A stretch of DNA of 64,000 nt, from positions 1-64,000 of the forward strand of contig NZ_JALHBS010000081.1 in NCBI RefSeq assembly GCF_024195285.1, read 5' to 3'. Each line of letters starts with the position of its first letter. Within the stretch, counting starts at the first letter, position 1. The notes beneath the pieces were generated by a model. It ran no database searches. It was given only the letters and a program-made list of their open reading frames with translations, and was not told where the DNA came from. The DNA is from Aurantimonas marianensis. Its GTDB lineage: Bacteria; Pseudomonadota; Alphaproteobacteria; Rhizobiales; Rhizobiaceae. Made by a program: the position numbers and the translations under genes. This document shows positions 57,028-64,000 of the stretch, in pieces.

Positions 57028-57855
57028 TTAGTTGGCGAGCTTGGAGGCGAACAGCGCCAGCGCCTTCTGATAGACACCGGCACGGTTCCAGTCGCGCAGC
57101 ACCGAGAAATTCGGCTGGCCTTCCTGGTATCCGGCACCCGGCCGCCAGCCGTGCTGGCGCAGGAAGTTGGCGGTCGAGGCAAGGACGTCGGCCTTGGAAT
57201 TGATCAGGTCGCGCCGCCCGTTGCCGTCGCCATCGACGGCGAAGCGCAGGTAGTTCTTGGCCAGGAACTGGGTCTGGCCGATTTCGCCGGCCCATGCGCC
57301 GCGCATGTTTTCTGGCCGCATGTCGCCGCGATCGACGATCGCCAGCGCCGCCAGGAGTTCCTCCGAGAAAAAGGCCGAGCGCCGGCAGTCATAAGCAAGC
57401 GTCGCCAGCGAGCTGAAGATGTTCATGTTGCCGGAATTGCGACCGAAACCCGTCTCCATGCCCCAGATCGCCACAATGACTTCCTTCGGGACCCCATACC
57501 GCTTCTCGATGGAGTTCAAAAGGCTGGCGTTCTGTTGGATGATCTGCTTGCCCTTCTTGACGAAGGAAGCCGGCGCCCGCCGCTGCATGAAGGCATCGAG
57601 CGACAGCTTCATCGACTGCTGGTTGCGGTCGAGGCTGATCACCTTGCTGCTGTATTTCGTCGGCATCAGCGCGGATTGGATGGTGCCGGCGGAGATTCCG
57701 GCGCGTTGCGCCTCCTGGGCGAATTGCTGCTTCCATTGGTTGAAGCCGCCGGGACCGTTGCCGCATTGGGCGGCAAGCGCCGGAGCGGCAGTCATGCCAA
57801 GCGTCAGCGCCACTGTTGCCGCGAGCATCCGGATAGATGTCAGTCGAGCCTTCAT
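57028..57855 (-). CDS. Lytic murein transglycosylase (MltB family)
   Basis: A 275-residue periplasmic transglycosylase with a Sec signal (SIRMLAATVALTLGMTAAPALA). The SLT_2 domain has FNQWKQQFAQEAQRAGIS, the catalytic Glu in AIWGMETGFGRNSGNM, and GAWAGEIGQTQFLAKNYLRFAVDGDGNGRRDLINSKADVLASTANFL. The ATG at 57855 (MKARLTSIRM) follows AAGGAAAACC; an upstream in-frame ATG has no ribosome site. It is a stand-alone gene. Confidence 0.92.
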   Translation of the reverse strand: MKARLTSIRMLAATVALTLGMTAAPALAAQCGNGPGGFNQWKQQFAQEAQRAGISAGTIQSALMPTKYSSKVISLDRNQQSMKLSLDAFMQRRAPASFVKKGKQIIQQNASLLNSIEKRYGVPKEVIVAIWGMETGFGRNSGNMNIFSSLATLAYDCRRSAFFSEELLAALAIVDRGDMRPENMRGAWAGEIGQTQFLAKNYLRFAVDGDGNGRRDLINSKADVLASTANFLRQHGWRPGAGYQEGQPNFSVLRDWNRAGVYQKALALFASKLAN

Positions 57856-58251
57856 GGGGTTTTCCTTATTCAGATAGATGGATAGCCACCGCCTGGGCTG
57901 GCTGTGTGTCGAAGTTGCGGGGTCGGGCAGAGATCGATCCGCCGCTAACGCGAGCGATGCGCCAGACAAGTTGAGCCGTGATCGTCGCCAGTCTTTTTGA
58001 AACCATCGGGTTTCTACCCTATTCGGCTATCCTTGCGTAGTGCATGGATGCGACAATGTCCGGTGGCGTAACACATCGGACGAAGGGAACGTTCCTGCGA
58101 CGGCCGTGCGGGCGACCCGTCGTCGTGCGGCTGCGGCGTGCGAGGAACGATCGAATGCCGATCGGCGGACGGTCGCCATCGTCCCTGGCGGCAGGAAGAC
58201 CGATCCGCCGCCTTAACGATTTTTTGCCTGGCGGTCGGGCAGATTGGGCGC
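57856..58251. other. Divergent intergenic region before the PAS-GGDEF-EAL gene
   Basis: 396 bp between the transglycosylase start and the GGDEF gene start, with no convincing gene. It includes the perfect palindrome GGAACGTTCC (58086-58095). On the minus strand GGAAC is followed 17 bp later by TGTT, a weak EcfG-like pattern over 200 bp from mltB. Confidence 0.4.
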
Positions 58252-60768
58252 ATGAGCGACGCCGGCATGCACCCTCTTTGCGAATTCCTCGACGCACTGC
58301 CCGACGGCAAGGAGGCGGAACGCTGGCGCTTCGCATTGGAGAGCGCTGGCTCCGGCGTCTGGGACGCCGACCTTGTCGCTGGAACTTGCTACTACTCGTC
58401 GAGTTGGAAGCGGATGCTGGGCTACGCCGACGACGAGCTCGACGACGATCCCGATTTGTGGCTCGCGTTCGTGCATCCGGCCGACCGGCACACGGCCATC
58501 GCCAGCGGCGATCGCCACGTCGCCGGCGAAACGGCGCGGATCGAGACCGAGTTCCGATTGCGGCACAAGAACGGCGGCTGGATCTGGGTTCTCGACCGCG
58601 GCAAGGTGGTCGAACGCGATGCGAGCGGCCGGCCGACGCGCATGATCGGCGCGCAGACCGACATCACCGCTCAAAAGAACGCGGAGCGCCATCTGGCGTT
58701 GCTCAACGAGCGTATTCAGCTGGCGCTCGATGCGGGCCAGGTCGGCCTGTGGCAGTTCGAGACCGAGAGCGGCCGCCTCGTCTGGGATCAACGCATGCGC
58801 GACATCTACGGCATCGGCCCCGGCCCTGCCGAAGTGCCGCGTTCGACCTGGCACGACCGCCTTCATCCGGACGATGCGGCCGAGGCCGAGCGTGCCATCG
58901 CGATCACGGCCGAAACCGGCAAACCGATGAAGACCAGCTACCGGATCGTCAAGCCGAACGGCGAGGTCCGGCATCTGCACGCGCTTGCCCGGCTGGTGCA
59001 TCACAGCGACGCGCCGCCGCTGCTGGTTGGCAGCATCTGGGACATTACCGAGCAGGTGCAGAACGCGGCGGCGCTCGCGGCCGAGAAGGAATGTTTGCGC
59101 ATCACCTTGCAGTCGATCGGCGATGCGGTCATCAGCACCGATGTCGGCAACCGCATCACCTTTGCCAATCCCGCCGCGGCGCGGCTGCTTTGCAGCACCC
59201 AGTCGGCGCTGGTGGGAGCCAATATCGACGATGTCTTTCCCCTGATCGACGAAGAGACGAAGGCACCGCTCGCCTCGTCGACCCACCGTGCCGTCCTGTC
59301 GCGCCGAACCGTGGACCGCGAAGAGAACGCGATGTTCGTGCGAAACGACGGCAGTGGACGGGCGGTCCGTGATCTGGCATCGCCGATCATCGCTCCCGAC
59401 GGCCAGGTCGTCGGCGCGGTTCTGGTGATCCAGGACATCACCAATGCCCGTGCGCTGCAGCGTCAACTCGCCTACGCTGCGCGGCACGACCCCCTGACCG
59501 GCCTTTTGAACAGAGGGGCATTCGAGGAAAACCTGCAGGCCGCCATTGGCAGCCGCGACTGCGCGCTCCTTTATCTGGACCTTGATCGCTTCAAGCTGAT
59601 CAACGATACGGTCGGCCACGCTGCGGGCGACGCAGTGCTGAAGCTGGTCGCGAACACGCTGACGGCAAGGCTCCCGCACGGCACCGTCGTCGGCCGTTTG
59701 GGCGGCGATGAATTCGCCGCCGTCGTTCCGGTCGCCGATGTGGACGATGCGATGGCGGTCGCCGCGGGGCTGCTGGTCGAAATACGCGCCCAGCGGCTGC
59801 ACTGGGCCGGCAAATACTACGAGATCGGGGCCAGCATCGGTATCGCGGCGATCGACGATGCGCAGCTGGATCTCGAAACCGCCACCGCGCGTGCCGATGC
59901 CGCGTGCTATACCGCGAAATCCGCCGGTCGCAACCGCGTATCCGCCTACTCGCCCGGCGTCGGGGAGGCACAAAGGAACCTGGCACGGATCCAGGTGGCA
60001 TCCGGGTGGGCCGACGCTCTCGCCGAACGGCGCCTGGTGGTCTTCGGGCAGGAAGTTCGCGACCTCGCCGCTCCCTCTCGACCGGGCCGCCATATCGAGA
60101 TCCTTTGCCGAATGACCGCGGCGGACGGCTCGATCATTCCGCCCGGCCAGTTCATTCCGGCGGCTGAGCGATTTGGCCTGATGGGCTCCATCGACCGCTG
60201 GGTCATCGAGCACACGCTCGAAACCCACGCCGCCAATCTGATGGCGAACGGCTTGTCGGTCGCCATCAATCTGTCGGCCAACACGCTGAGCGATCCCGAA
60301 CTGTGGCCGTTCGTCAGGAAAATCATCGAACGCACCAGGGTCGAGCCGGCCTGCCTCGTCTTCGAGATCACCGAGACGGCGGCTGTCGACAATTTCGTCG
60401 CGGCCGAACGCTTCGTCCACGACGCCCGCAAGGCCGGCTGCCGCATCAGCCTCGACGATTTCGGTGCCGGCCTGAGCTCCTTTGCCTATCTCAAGCGCTT
60501 TCAGGTCGACAGTATCAAGATCGACGGCGGCTTTATCCGGAACCTGGCGAATAGTCGCTTCGACCGAGCGGTGGTCGCCTCGATCAGCACGATCGCCCAT
60601 GAGCTGGGCGTCGACGTCGTGGCGGAGCGGATCGAAGACGCGGAATCCGTTTCGATTCTGCGATCGCTCGGCATCGGCTATGGCCAGGGATTTTTCTTCC
60701 ACCGGCCGCAGCCGCTCGACCAGCTCTTGCGGGCGCGACAAGGCGTGGGCGTTCGCAAAGCGAGCTGA
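58252..60768 (+). CDS. PAS-PAS-PAS-GGDEF-EAL cyclic-di-GMP protein
   Basis: An 838-residue signalling protein. Three PAS domains span about 20-145, 146-270 and 275-395. The GGDEF domain (about 400-560) carries an intact RLGGDEF (residues ~482-488), and the upstream I-site RxxD is absent. The EAL domain (about 575-830) has EIL instead of EAL at the signature, but DDFGAGLSSFAYLKRFQVDSIKID and GYGQGFFF are kept. It is a cytoplasmic stand-alone gene. A diguanylate cyclase with weak or no phosphodiesterase is likely. Confidence 0.88.
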   Translation: MSDAGMHPLCEFLDALPDGKEAERWRFALESAGSGVWDADLVAGTCYYSSSWKRMLGYADDELDDDPDLWLAFVHPADRHTAIASGDRHVAGETARIETEFRLRHKNGGWIWVLDRGKVVERDASGRPTRMIGAQTDITAQKNAERHLALLNERIQLALDAGQVGLWQFETESGRLVWDQRMRDIYGIGPGPAEVPRSTWHDRLHPDDAAEAERAIAITAETGKPMKTSYRIVKPNGEVRHLHALARLVHHSDAPPLLVGSIWDITEQVQNAAALAAEKECLRITLQSIGDAVISTDVGNRITFANPAAARLLCSTQSALVGANIDDVFPLIDEETKAPLASSTHRAVLSRRTVDREENAMFVRNDGSGRAVRDLASPIIAPDGQVVGAVLVIQDITNARALQRQLAYAARHDPLTGLLNRGAFEENLQAAIGSRDCALLYLDLDRFKLINDTVGHAAGDAVLKLVANTLTARLPHGTVVGRLGGDEFAAVVPVADVDDAMAVAAGLLVEIRAQRLHWAGKYYEIGASIGIAAIDDAQLDLETATARADAACYTAKSAGRNRVSAYSPGVGEAQRNLARIQVASGWADALAERRLVVFGQEVRDLAAPSRPGRHIEILCRMTAADGSIIPPGQFIPAAERFGLMGSIDRWVIEHTLETHAANLMANGLSVAINLSANTLSDPELWPFVRKIIERTRVEPACLVFEITETAAVDNFVAAERFVHDARKAGCRISLDDFGAGLSSFAYLKRFQVDSIKIDGGFIRNLANSRFDRAVVASISTIAHELGVDVVAERIEDAESVSILRSLGIGYGQGFFFHRPQPLDQLLRARQGVGVRKAS

Positions 60769-60952
60769 ACGACGCGGCTCCCGCGCGGCCAGAATGCGAC
60801 GAAGGCGAGCGAGACGTTCCGTGCATCGACCGCCATACCGTCCTGCAATCCACGCGGCGCTCGTCGCGCTTGCGCCAATAAGGAAAATCGGTACCGGTTT
60901 TCGGCTCGCGTCCCGCGCCCTGATCGATCCGATCCGGTCTCATGAACCCGGT

Positions 60953-61795
60953 TTAATGCGCGGTCAGCACCGGCACGGTGGCTTTGGCGATGATGTGGCG
61001 CGTCGTGCCGCCGAATATCATCTGTCGCAGCCGGCTTTGGGTGTAGGCGCCCTTGACCAGGAGATCGCCGCCCAGCGCCTGCACATGCTCCAGCACGGCC
61101 TGGCCTGGCGAGGCCTCGCCGCCGCGCGTGGTCGCTTCGGCCGGGATGCCCGAGCGTGCCAGATTGCGCGCCAGGCTCTCGCCGGAGGGCCCGTCGACCT
61201 CCCATCCTTCCACGCTCAGAACGATCACGCGATGCGCCTTTTCGAGGATCGGCATGGCCAGCGCAACCGTTCTGGCGGTTTCCGTGCTGCCGTTCCAGGC
61301 GATCACGACCGTCTTGCCGATCCTCGTCGCCCCCGACGGAGGCACCAGCAGCAGCGGCCGGCCACTTTCGAAGAGCGCCGCCTCGACGGTCGCGACCCGG
61401 GATGGCTCCCCGGCCGCGTTCGGGCGACCCATCACGATCAGGTCGAACAGCCGGCCGTAACTGCCGATATGCATGTCCGTGGCCAGCCGACCGCCAGCCC
61501 AGCCGGCGGAGGGGGCGGTCGAGCCGTCACTATGGGCAGGCACGCCGGCCTGGCTCATGAACTCATCGAAGGCGCGACGAGCCATGTCTACAAGTTCATG
61601 CTGCGCCTCAAGGTCGAGCGGCGGCGCGGCGACGATGAATTCCGCCGAAACGACCTCCGGCACCTCGGGGCGCAGCGCGATGCCCTCAATGTAGCTACCG
61701 AACATGTCAGCGAGGAGACGCGCCGTCGCCAGCACCGGCCACATCCGTCCATCCGAATTGACCGGAACGAGAATGTTCCTCATGGCACTTGTCAT
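60953..61795 (-). CDS. Tandem universal stress protein (UspA domains)
   Basis: A 280-residue protein with two Usp domains. The first begins MRNILVPVNSDGRMW. The second begins TVVIAWNGSTETARTVALAMPIL (about residue 155) and ends GDLLVKGAYTQSRLRQMIFGGTTRHIIAKATVPVLTAH. The last part retains the G-x2-G-x9 nucleotide-loop shape only loosely (FGGTTRHII). ATG at 61795 or 61783 is possible, neither with a strong ribosome site. The role is stress survival, unspecified. It is a stand-alone gene. Confidence 0.85.
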   Translation of the reverse strand: MTSAMRNILVPVNSDGRMWPVLATARLLADMFGSYIEGIALRPEVPEVVSAEFIVAAPPLDLEAQHELVDMARRAFDEFMSQAGVPAHSDGSTAPSAGWAGGRLATDMHIGSYGRLFDLIVMGRPNAAGEPSRVATVEAALFESGRPLLLVPPSGATRIGKTVVIAWNGSTETARTVALAMPILEKAHRVIVLSVEGWEVDGPSGESLARNLARSGIPAEATTRGGEASPGQAVLEHVQALGGDLLVKGAYTQSRLRQMIFGGTTRHIIAKATVPVLTAH

Positions 61796-62245
61796 TCAAG
61801 GCTGGAGAACAGGCTTGGTAATCGCGGACCACGGGCGTCGACCAACCGTCATAGTCCGGACGCGAGATATACTGGCAATGCGCTATCCAGGAGTGGCTAG
61901 GGCGAGCCTTCGACGACTTTAGCGGCTCATCAGCCACTCCCGGAAACCTGTCAGTGAGTAGCCGCTACGCCAGAGCCCGAACATCAGCCCCGGCGATCGT
62001 CGCGGCATCGTACATAGGTGGTTCCATGGAGACCTCCCCAGCGTCGGATACGCAAGGAAAAGATTACGCCCGCGTAACGCGGCGTCAAGGAATTTTTTCG
62101 CCTGCCCTGGCCAAATCGGCGCCGGCCGCTCGTGAAGGTGCGGCGATTCCGCCCCGGGCGCGGCGTCTGATGATCCCCGCAATGGGCTGCGGCGGGCGCC
62201 GGCAGTGACGGCTGAAATCTCGACGCATCCCCCATTTGAGTGATG

Positions 62246-62355
62246 CGGCAAGAGCTTGCCGATGATGAAATAGCGATGTTCTTCGGGAGGCTTGGCCTCG
62301 CGAAAGCTCATCGCTCGCCGTCAACTGCCCCAAGAAACGGCGAGCGATGATTTTT
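62246..62355 (+). ncRNA. Candidate small RNA ending in an intrinsic terminator
   Basis: CGGCAA-GAGC-TTGCCG hairpin (62246-62261), about 46 nt of spacer, then a terminator with no gene in front of it. The 5' end and promoter are not located; the limits given are the minimum suggested by structure. Confidence 0.45.
62308..62355 (+). terminator. Strong intrinsic terminator with no upstream gene
   Basis: TCATCGCTCGCCGT (62308-62321) and ACGGCGAGCGATGA (62337-62350) form a 14-bp perfect stem with a 15-nt loop, followed by TTTTT. On the plus strand it points rightward and no plus-strand gene ends upstream of it. Confidence 0.8.
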
Positions 62356-62501
62356 GTGTCGCGCGTCCGCTCCCGAAGGCCGCGCGACCTGTGTCGGCGC
62401 CAGCCATCGCCACCCACTGGCAATCCCGTCGCCCCGGAACGAGGCCTAAAATCGACCGCGCCGTGCGGTGAACGGTGGCGAGCCGCATTGGCCTGCCTGC
62501 G

Positions 62502-62539
62502 TCAGATCATGCGACCGTGATCAGATCATGCGACCGTGA
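62502..62539 (+). repeat. 19-bp perfect tandem duplication
   Basis: TCAGATCATGCGACCGTGA occurs twice back to back (62502-62520, 62521-62539), about 109 bp upstream of the small secreted protein gene. Confidence 0.9.
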
Positions 62540-62647
62540 ATTGTCGGCCTCACGCCAATGCGTATGATCCAGGCACCGGATTGTCCGGCATGGGGGCTGG
62601 GCCCGGCCGTCGCGTTGCGCCCGACCCCGCAAGGGAGGTTCTTCGAG

Positions 62648-62893
62648 ATGAAAATCCTCGTTCTTCTAACCACGGCGGCGGCGGTCGGCTTTGCTAGCCC
62701 GGCGCTCGCATTCCAGTGTCCGGCCGACATCGCGATCGTTGATCGGGCTCTGGCAACCAGCTCCCTGAGCGATGCCGACCGCGCCAAGGTCGCCGCGCTC
62801 CGGCGGGAGGGCGCGCAACTGCATGCCGCCGGCTCGCATGCGCAATCGGTGCAAAAGCTGGCGCAAGCGAAACGGATGCTGGGCCTCCAGTAG
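62648..62893 (+). CDS. Small secreted hypothetical protein
   Basis: An 81-residue protein with a Sec signal (MKILVLLTTAAAVGFASPALAF) and a short helical mature part: FQCPADIAIVDRALATSSLSDADRAKVAALRREG, then HAQSVQKLAQAKRMLGLQ. One Cys is at the mature N-terminus. The function is unknown; it is likely a small periplasmic protein. The ATG at 62648 follows AAGGGAGG. It is convergent with the PBP gene. Confidence 0.75.
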   Translation: MKILVLLTTAAAVGFASPALAFQCPADIAIVDRALATSSLSDADRAKVAALRREGAQLHAAGSHAQSVQKLAQAKRMLGLQ

Positions 62894-62957
62894 CGACGCT
62901 ACCGCCCGCAAGCAGGCGGGGAGGAAAAACGTCCGCGACCGTTCGATGGCCGGGCTG

Positions 62958-64000
62958 TCAACCGCCGAACAAGCGCCGGAACAACGACTGGTCGCTCGCC
63001 CGCCCGGACCCCACACGTCCCTCCACCGTCACGCCCGGCGGAGGCGGGCCGTCGTGGATGACGACGCCCTGGCCGCCGACGGCGGCGGGCGGCACCGGCG
63101 CGTTGCCGGCCTGATTGTAGTACTGATCCTCGCCGCGCGGCATCTCGGAATCGTAATAGCGATCGTCTCCATAGCCGCCGTCCGCCGTCAGCGGCGCTTC
63201 CTGCTCGCCGATCCGGTAGTCGCCCGGCAAGGGCATGGCGGGCAGGCCCTCATGGGCGGCCGTCATGAAATCGTGCCAGGCCTGCGCCGGCAACGAGCCT
63301 CCGGTGACCTTCTGCATCTTGGCGCCATTGTCGTTGCCGAGCCAGACGCCGGCGGTCAGATTGGCCGTATAACCGAGAAACCAGGCGTCCTTGTAATCCT
63401 GGGTCGTACCGGTCTTGCCGGCCACCTGCCATCCCTCGATCGCGGCCTTGCGGCCGGTGCCGCCGGTGACGACGCGGGCGAGCATGGCGTTCATCATGCC
63501 GACGACGTCCTCGGAGACGATGATCGGTGGCACTTCGGCGCCGCGCTCCCACAGCACCTTGCCGCTTTCCGTGGTGATGCGGTTGACCAGGTGCGGTGTC
63601 GCCCGATAGCCGCCATTGGCGAAGGGGGCAAAGGCGCCCGTCAACTCCAGTAGCGAGACTTCCGCGGTGCCGAGCGCGATCGAGGCATTATCGACCATCG
63701 GCGATTTGATGCCCATGCGCTGGGCGGTTTCGATCACCGCCGGAGCGCCGACATTGTCCACGAGCCGCGCCGCGACGGTGTTCAGCGACTGCCTGAGTGC
63801 GTCGGCGACGGTGACCGGGCCGCGATACCGGTTGTCGTAGTTCTGCGGCGTCCAGTTTCCGATCTTCACCGGCGCATCGTCGATCACCGTCTCCGGGCGC
63901 CAGCCGTTTTCGAGCGCCGTTTCGTAGACGAACGGCTTGAACGACGAGCCCGGCTGCCGTTTGGCGTCGACGGCGCGGTTGAACTGGCTCTGCGCGTAAT
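62958..64000 (-). CDS. Class A penicillin-binding protein, transpeptidase part (N-terminus cut by window edge)
   Basis: The C-terminal ~346 residues of a bifunctional peptidoglycan synthase. The transpeptidase motifs are SSFK in QPGSSFKPFVYETALENGW (SxxK), SLN in ADALRQSLNTVAARLV (SxN) and KTG in VAGKTGTTQDYKDAWFLGYT. The tail is Pro/Gly/Tyr-rich, ending SDQSLFRRLFGG. The frame continues past 64000, so the glycosyltransferase domain and membrane anchor are not visible. PBP1A/1C-like assignment is likely. Confidence 0.9.
   Translation of the reverse strand, partial: YAQSQFNRAVDAKRQPGSSFKPFVYETALENGWRPETVIDDAPVKIGNWTPQNYDNRYRGPVTVADALRQSLNTVAARLVDNVGAPAVIETAQRMGIKSPMVDNASIALGTAEVSLLELTGAFAPFANGGYRATPHLVNRITTESGKVLWERGAEVPPIIVSEDVVGMMNAMLARVVTGGTGRKAAIEGWQVAGKTGTTQDYKDAWFLGYTANLTAGVWLGNDNGAKMQKVTGGSLPAQAWHDFMTAAHEGLPAMPLPGDYRIGEQEAPLTADGGYGDDRYYDSEMPRGEDQYYNQAGNAPVPPAAVGGQGVVIHDGPPPPGVTVEGRVGSGRASDQSLFRRLFGG

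Larger units (their letters stand above)
61796..62647. other. Long intergenic region with a candidate small RNA
   Basis: 852 bp between the Usp gene and the small secreted protein. Open frames here lack recognisable domains and ribosome sites. The region holds a hairpin plus terminator (62246-62355) and a perfect 19-bp tandem duplication (62502-62539). The rest shows no clear signal. Confidence 0.5.

Noticed and set aside
58070-58095. An EcfG-like promoter for the transglycosylase (GGAAC-N17-TGTT on the minus strand)
   Set aside because: It is over 200 bp from the gene and part of an isolated palindrome; too weak to call.
58213-60741. An 842-codon minus-strand frame opposite the GGDEF protein
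   Set aside because: It is antisense to a protein with clear PAS, GGDEF and EAL motifs and has no domain of its own.
61919-62311. A 130-codon minus-strand frame between the Usp and small secreted genes
   Set aside because: There is no ribosome site or recognisable domain, and its start abuts the terminator stem.

Overview
The window is a high-GC, gene-dense chromosomal segment of an alphaproteobacterium, most likely a member of the Hyphomicrobiales (Rhizobiales). The case rests on the gene sets and their layout: a riboswitch-led thiCOSG operon, ugpBAEC, frcBCA with a divergent ROK repressor, betI-betA and betC, an ECF11-type RpoE/ChrR pair, and two alphaproteobacterial-type stress promoter motifs. 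An Aurantimonas-like genus is possible but cannot be settled from these 64 kb. No tRNA, rRNA, CRISPR array, insertion sequence or prophage was seen.

Layout. 1-3.6 kb: thiamine operon (riboswitch-thiC-thiO-thiS-thiG) on the minus strand. 3.7-8.2 kb: a four-gene sugar ABC transporter. 8.5-9.5 kb: a D,D-carboxypeptidase. 9.7-16 kb: a six-gene catabolic operon (lactonase, aldehyde dehydrogenase, SDR, GST-like protein, thiolase, tartrate/D-malate dehydrogenase) of unknown substrate, closed by a strong terminator. 16-19.2 kb: a Spy/CpxP-like periplasmic protein divergent from a two-component system. 19.3-21.5 kb: PPK2 and an MFS transporter. 21.5-23.6 kb: DUF302 and alpha/beta hydrolase genes divergent from a secreted DsrE-like protein, with an SqrR/BigR-type operator sequence near the start of the hydrolase gene. 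23.7-26.8 kb: muramidase-otsB-otsA. 26.9-31.1 kb: ugpBAEC. 31.3-35.7 kb: choline-sulfatase betC and a fused TRAP permease with DUF1850. 35.8-42 kb: the RpoE/ChrR singlet-oxygen-type regulon with DUF2177, a FAD desaturase-like protein, DUF1365, a CfaS-like methyltransferase and an SDR. 42.2-43.4 kb: DUF805 and a secreted Ala/Asp-rich protein. 43.5-45.8 kb: betA-betI. 46-48.3 kb: 5'-nucleotidase and DUF2585. 48.3-49.2 kb: a Phd/VapC toxin-antitoxin module flanked by an 87-bp direct repeat of the DUF2585 3' end. 49.2-51.6 kb: FecR protein plus CHASE2 nucleotide cyclase. 51.6-57 kb: ROK repressor, frcBCA and a GST. 57-62 kb: MltB-type transglycosylase, a PAS-GGDEF-EAL protein and a tandem Usp. 62-64 kb: a candidate small RNA with an intrinsic terminator, a small secreted protein and the C-terminal part of a class A penicillin-binding protein.

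The strongest observations are these. (1) Three promoter-like sites with the form [T/C]GATCC-N18-TA[A/T]C[A/G]C stand in front of rpoE, the desaturase operon and the SDR gene, which outlines an RpoE/ChrR regulon whose contents resemble the furan/methyl-branched fatty acid pathway. (2) The toxin-antitoxin module sits between two copies of the DUF2585 gene end that differ only at two synonymous positions, the signature of a gene-end insertion that restored the gene. (3) An ATTC-N8-GAAT operator links DsrE, DUF302 and the hydrolase to reactive sulfur sensing. Most of the window is ordinary metabolic and transport DNA, and the novelty claims are inferences from sequence alone.
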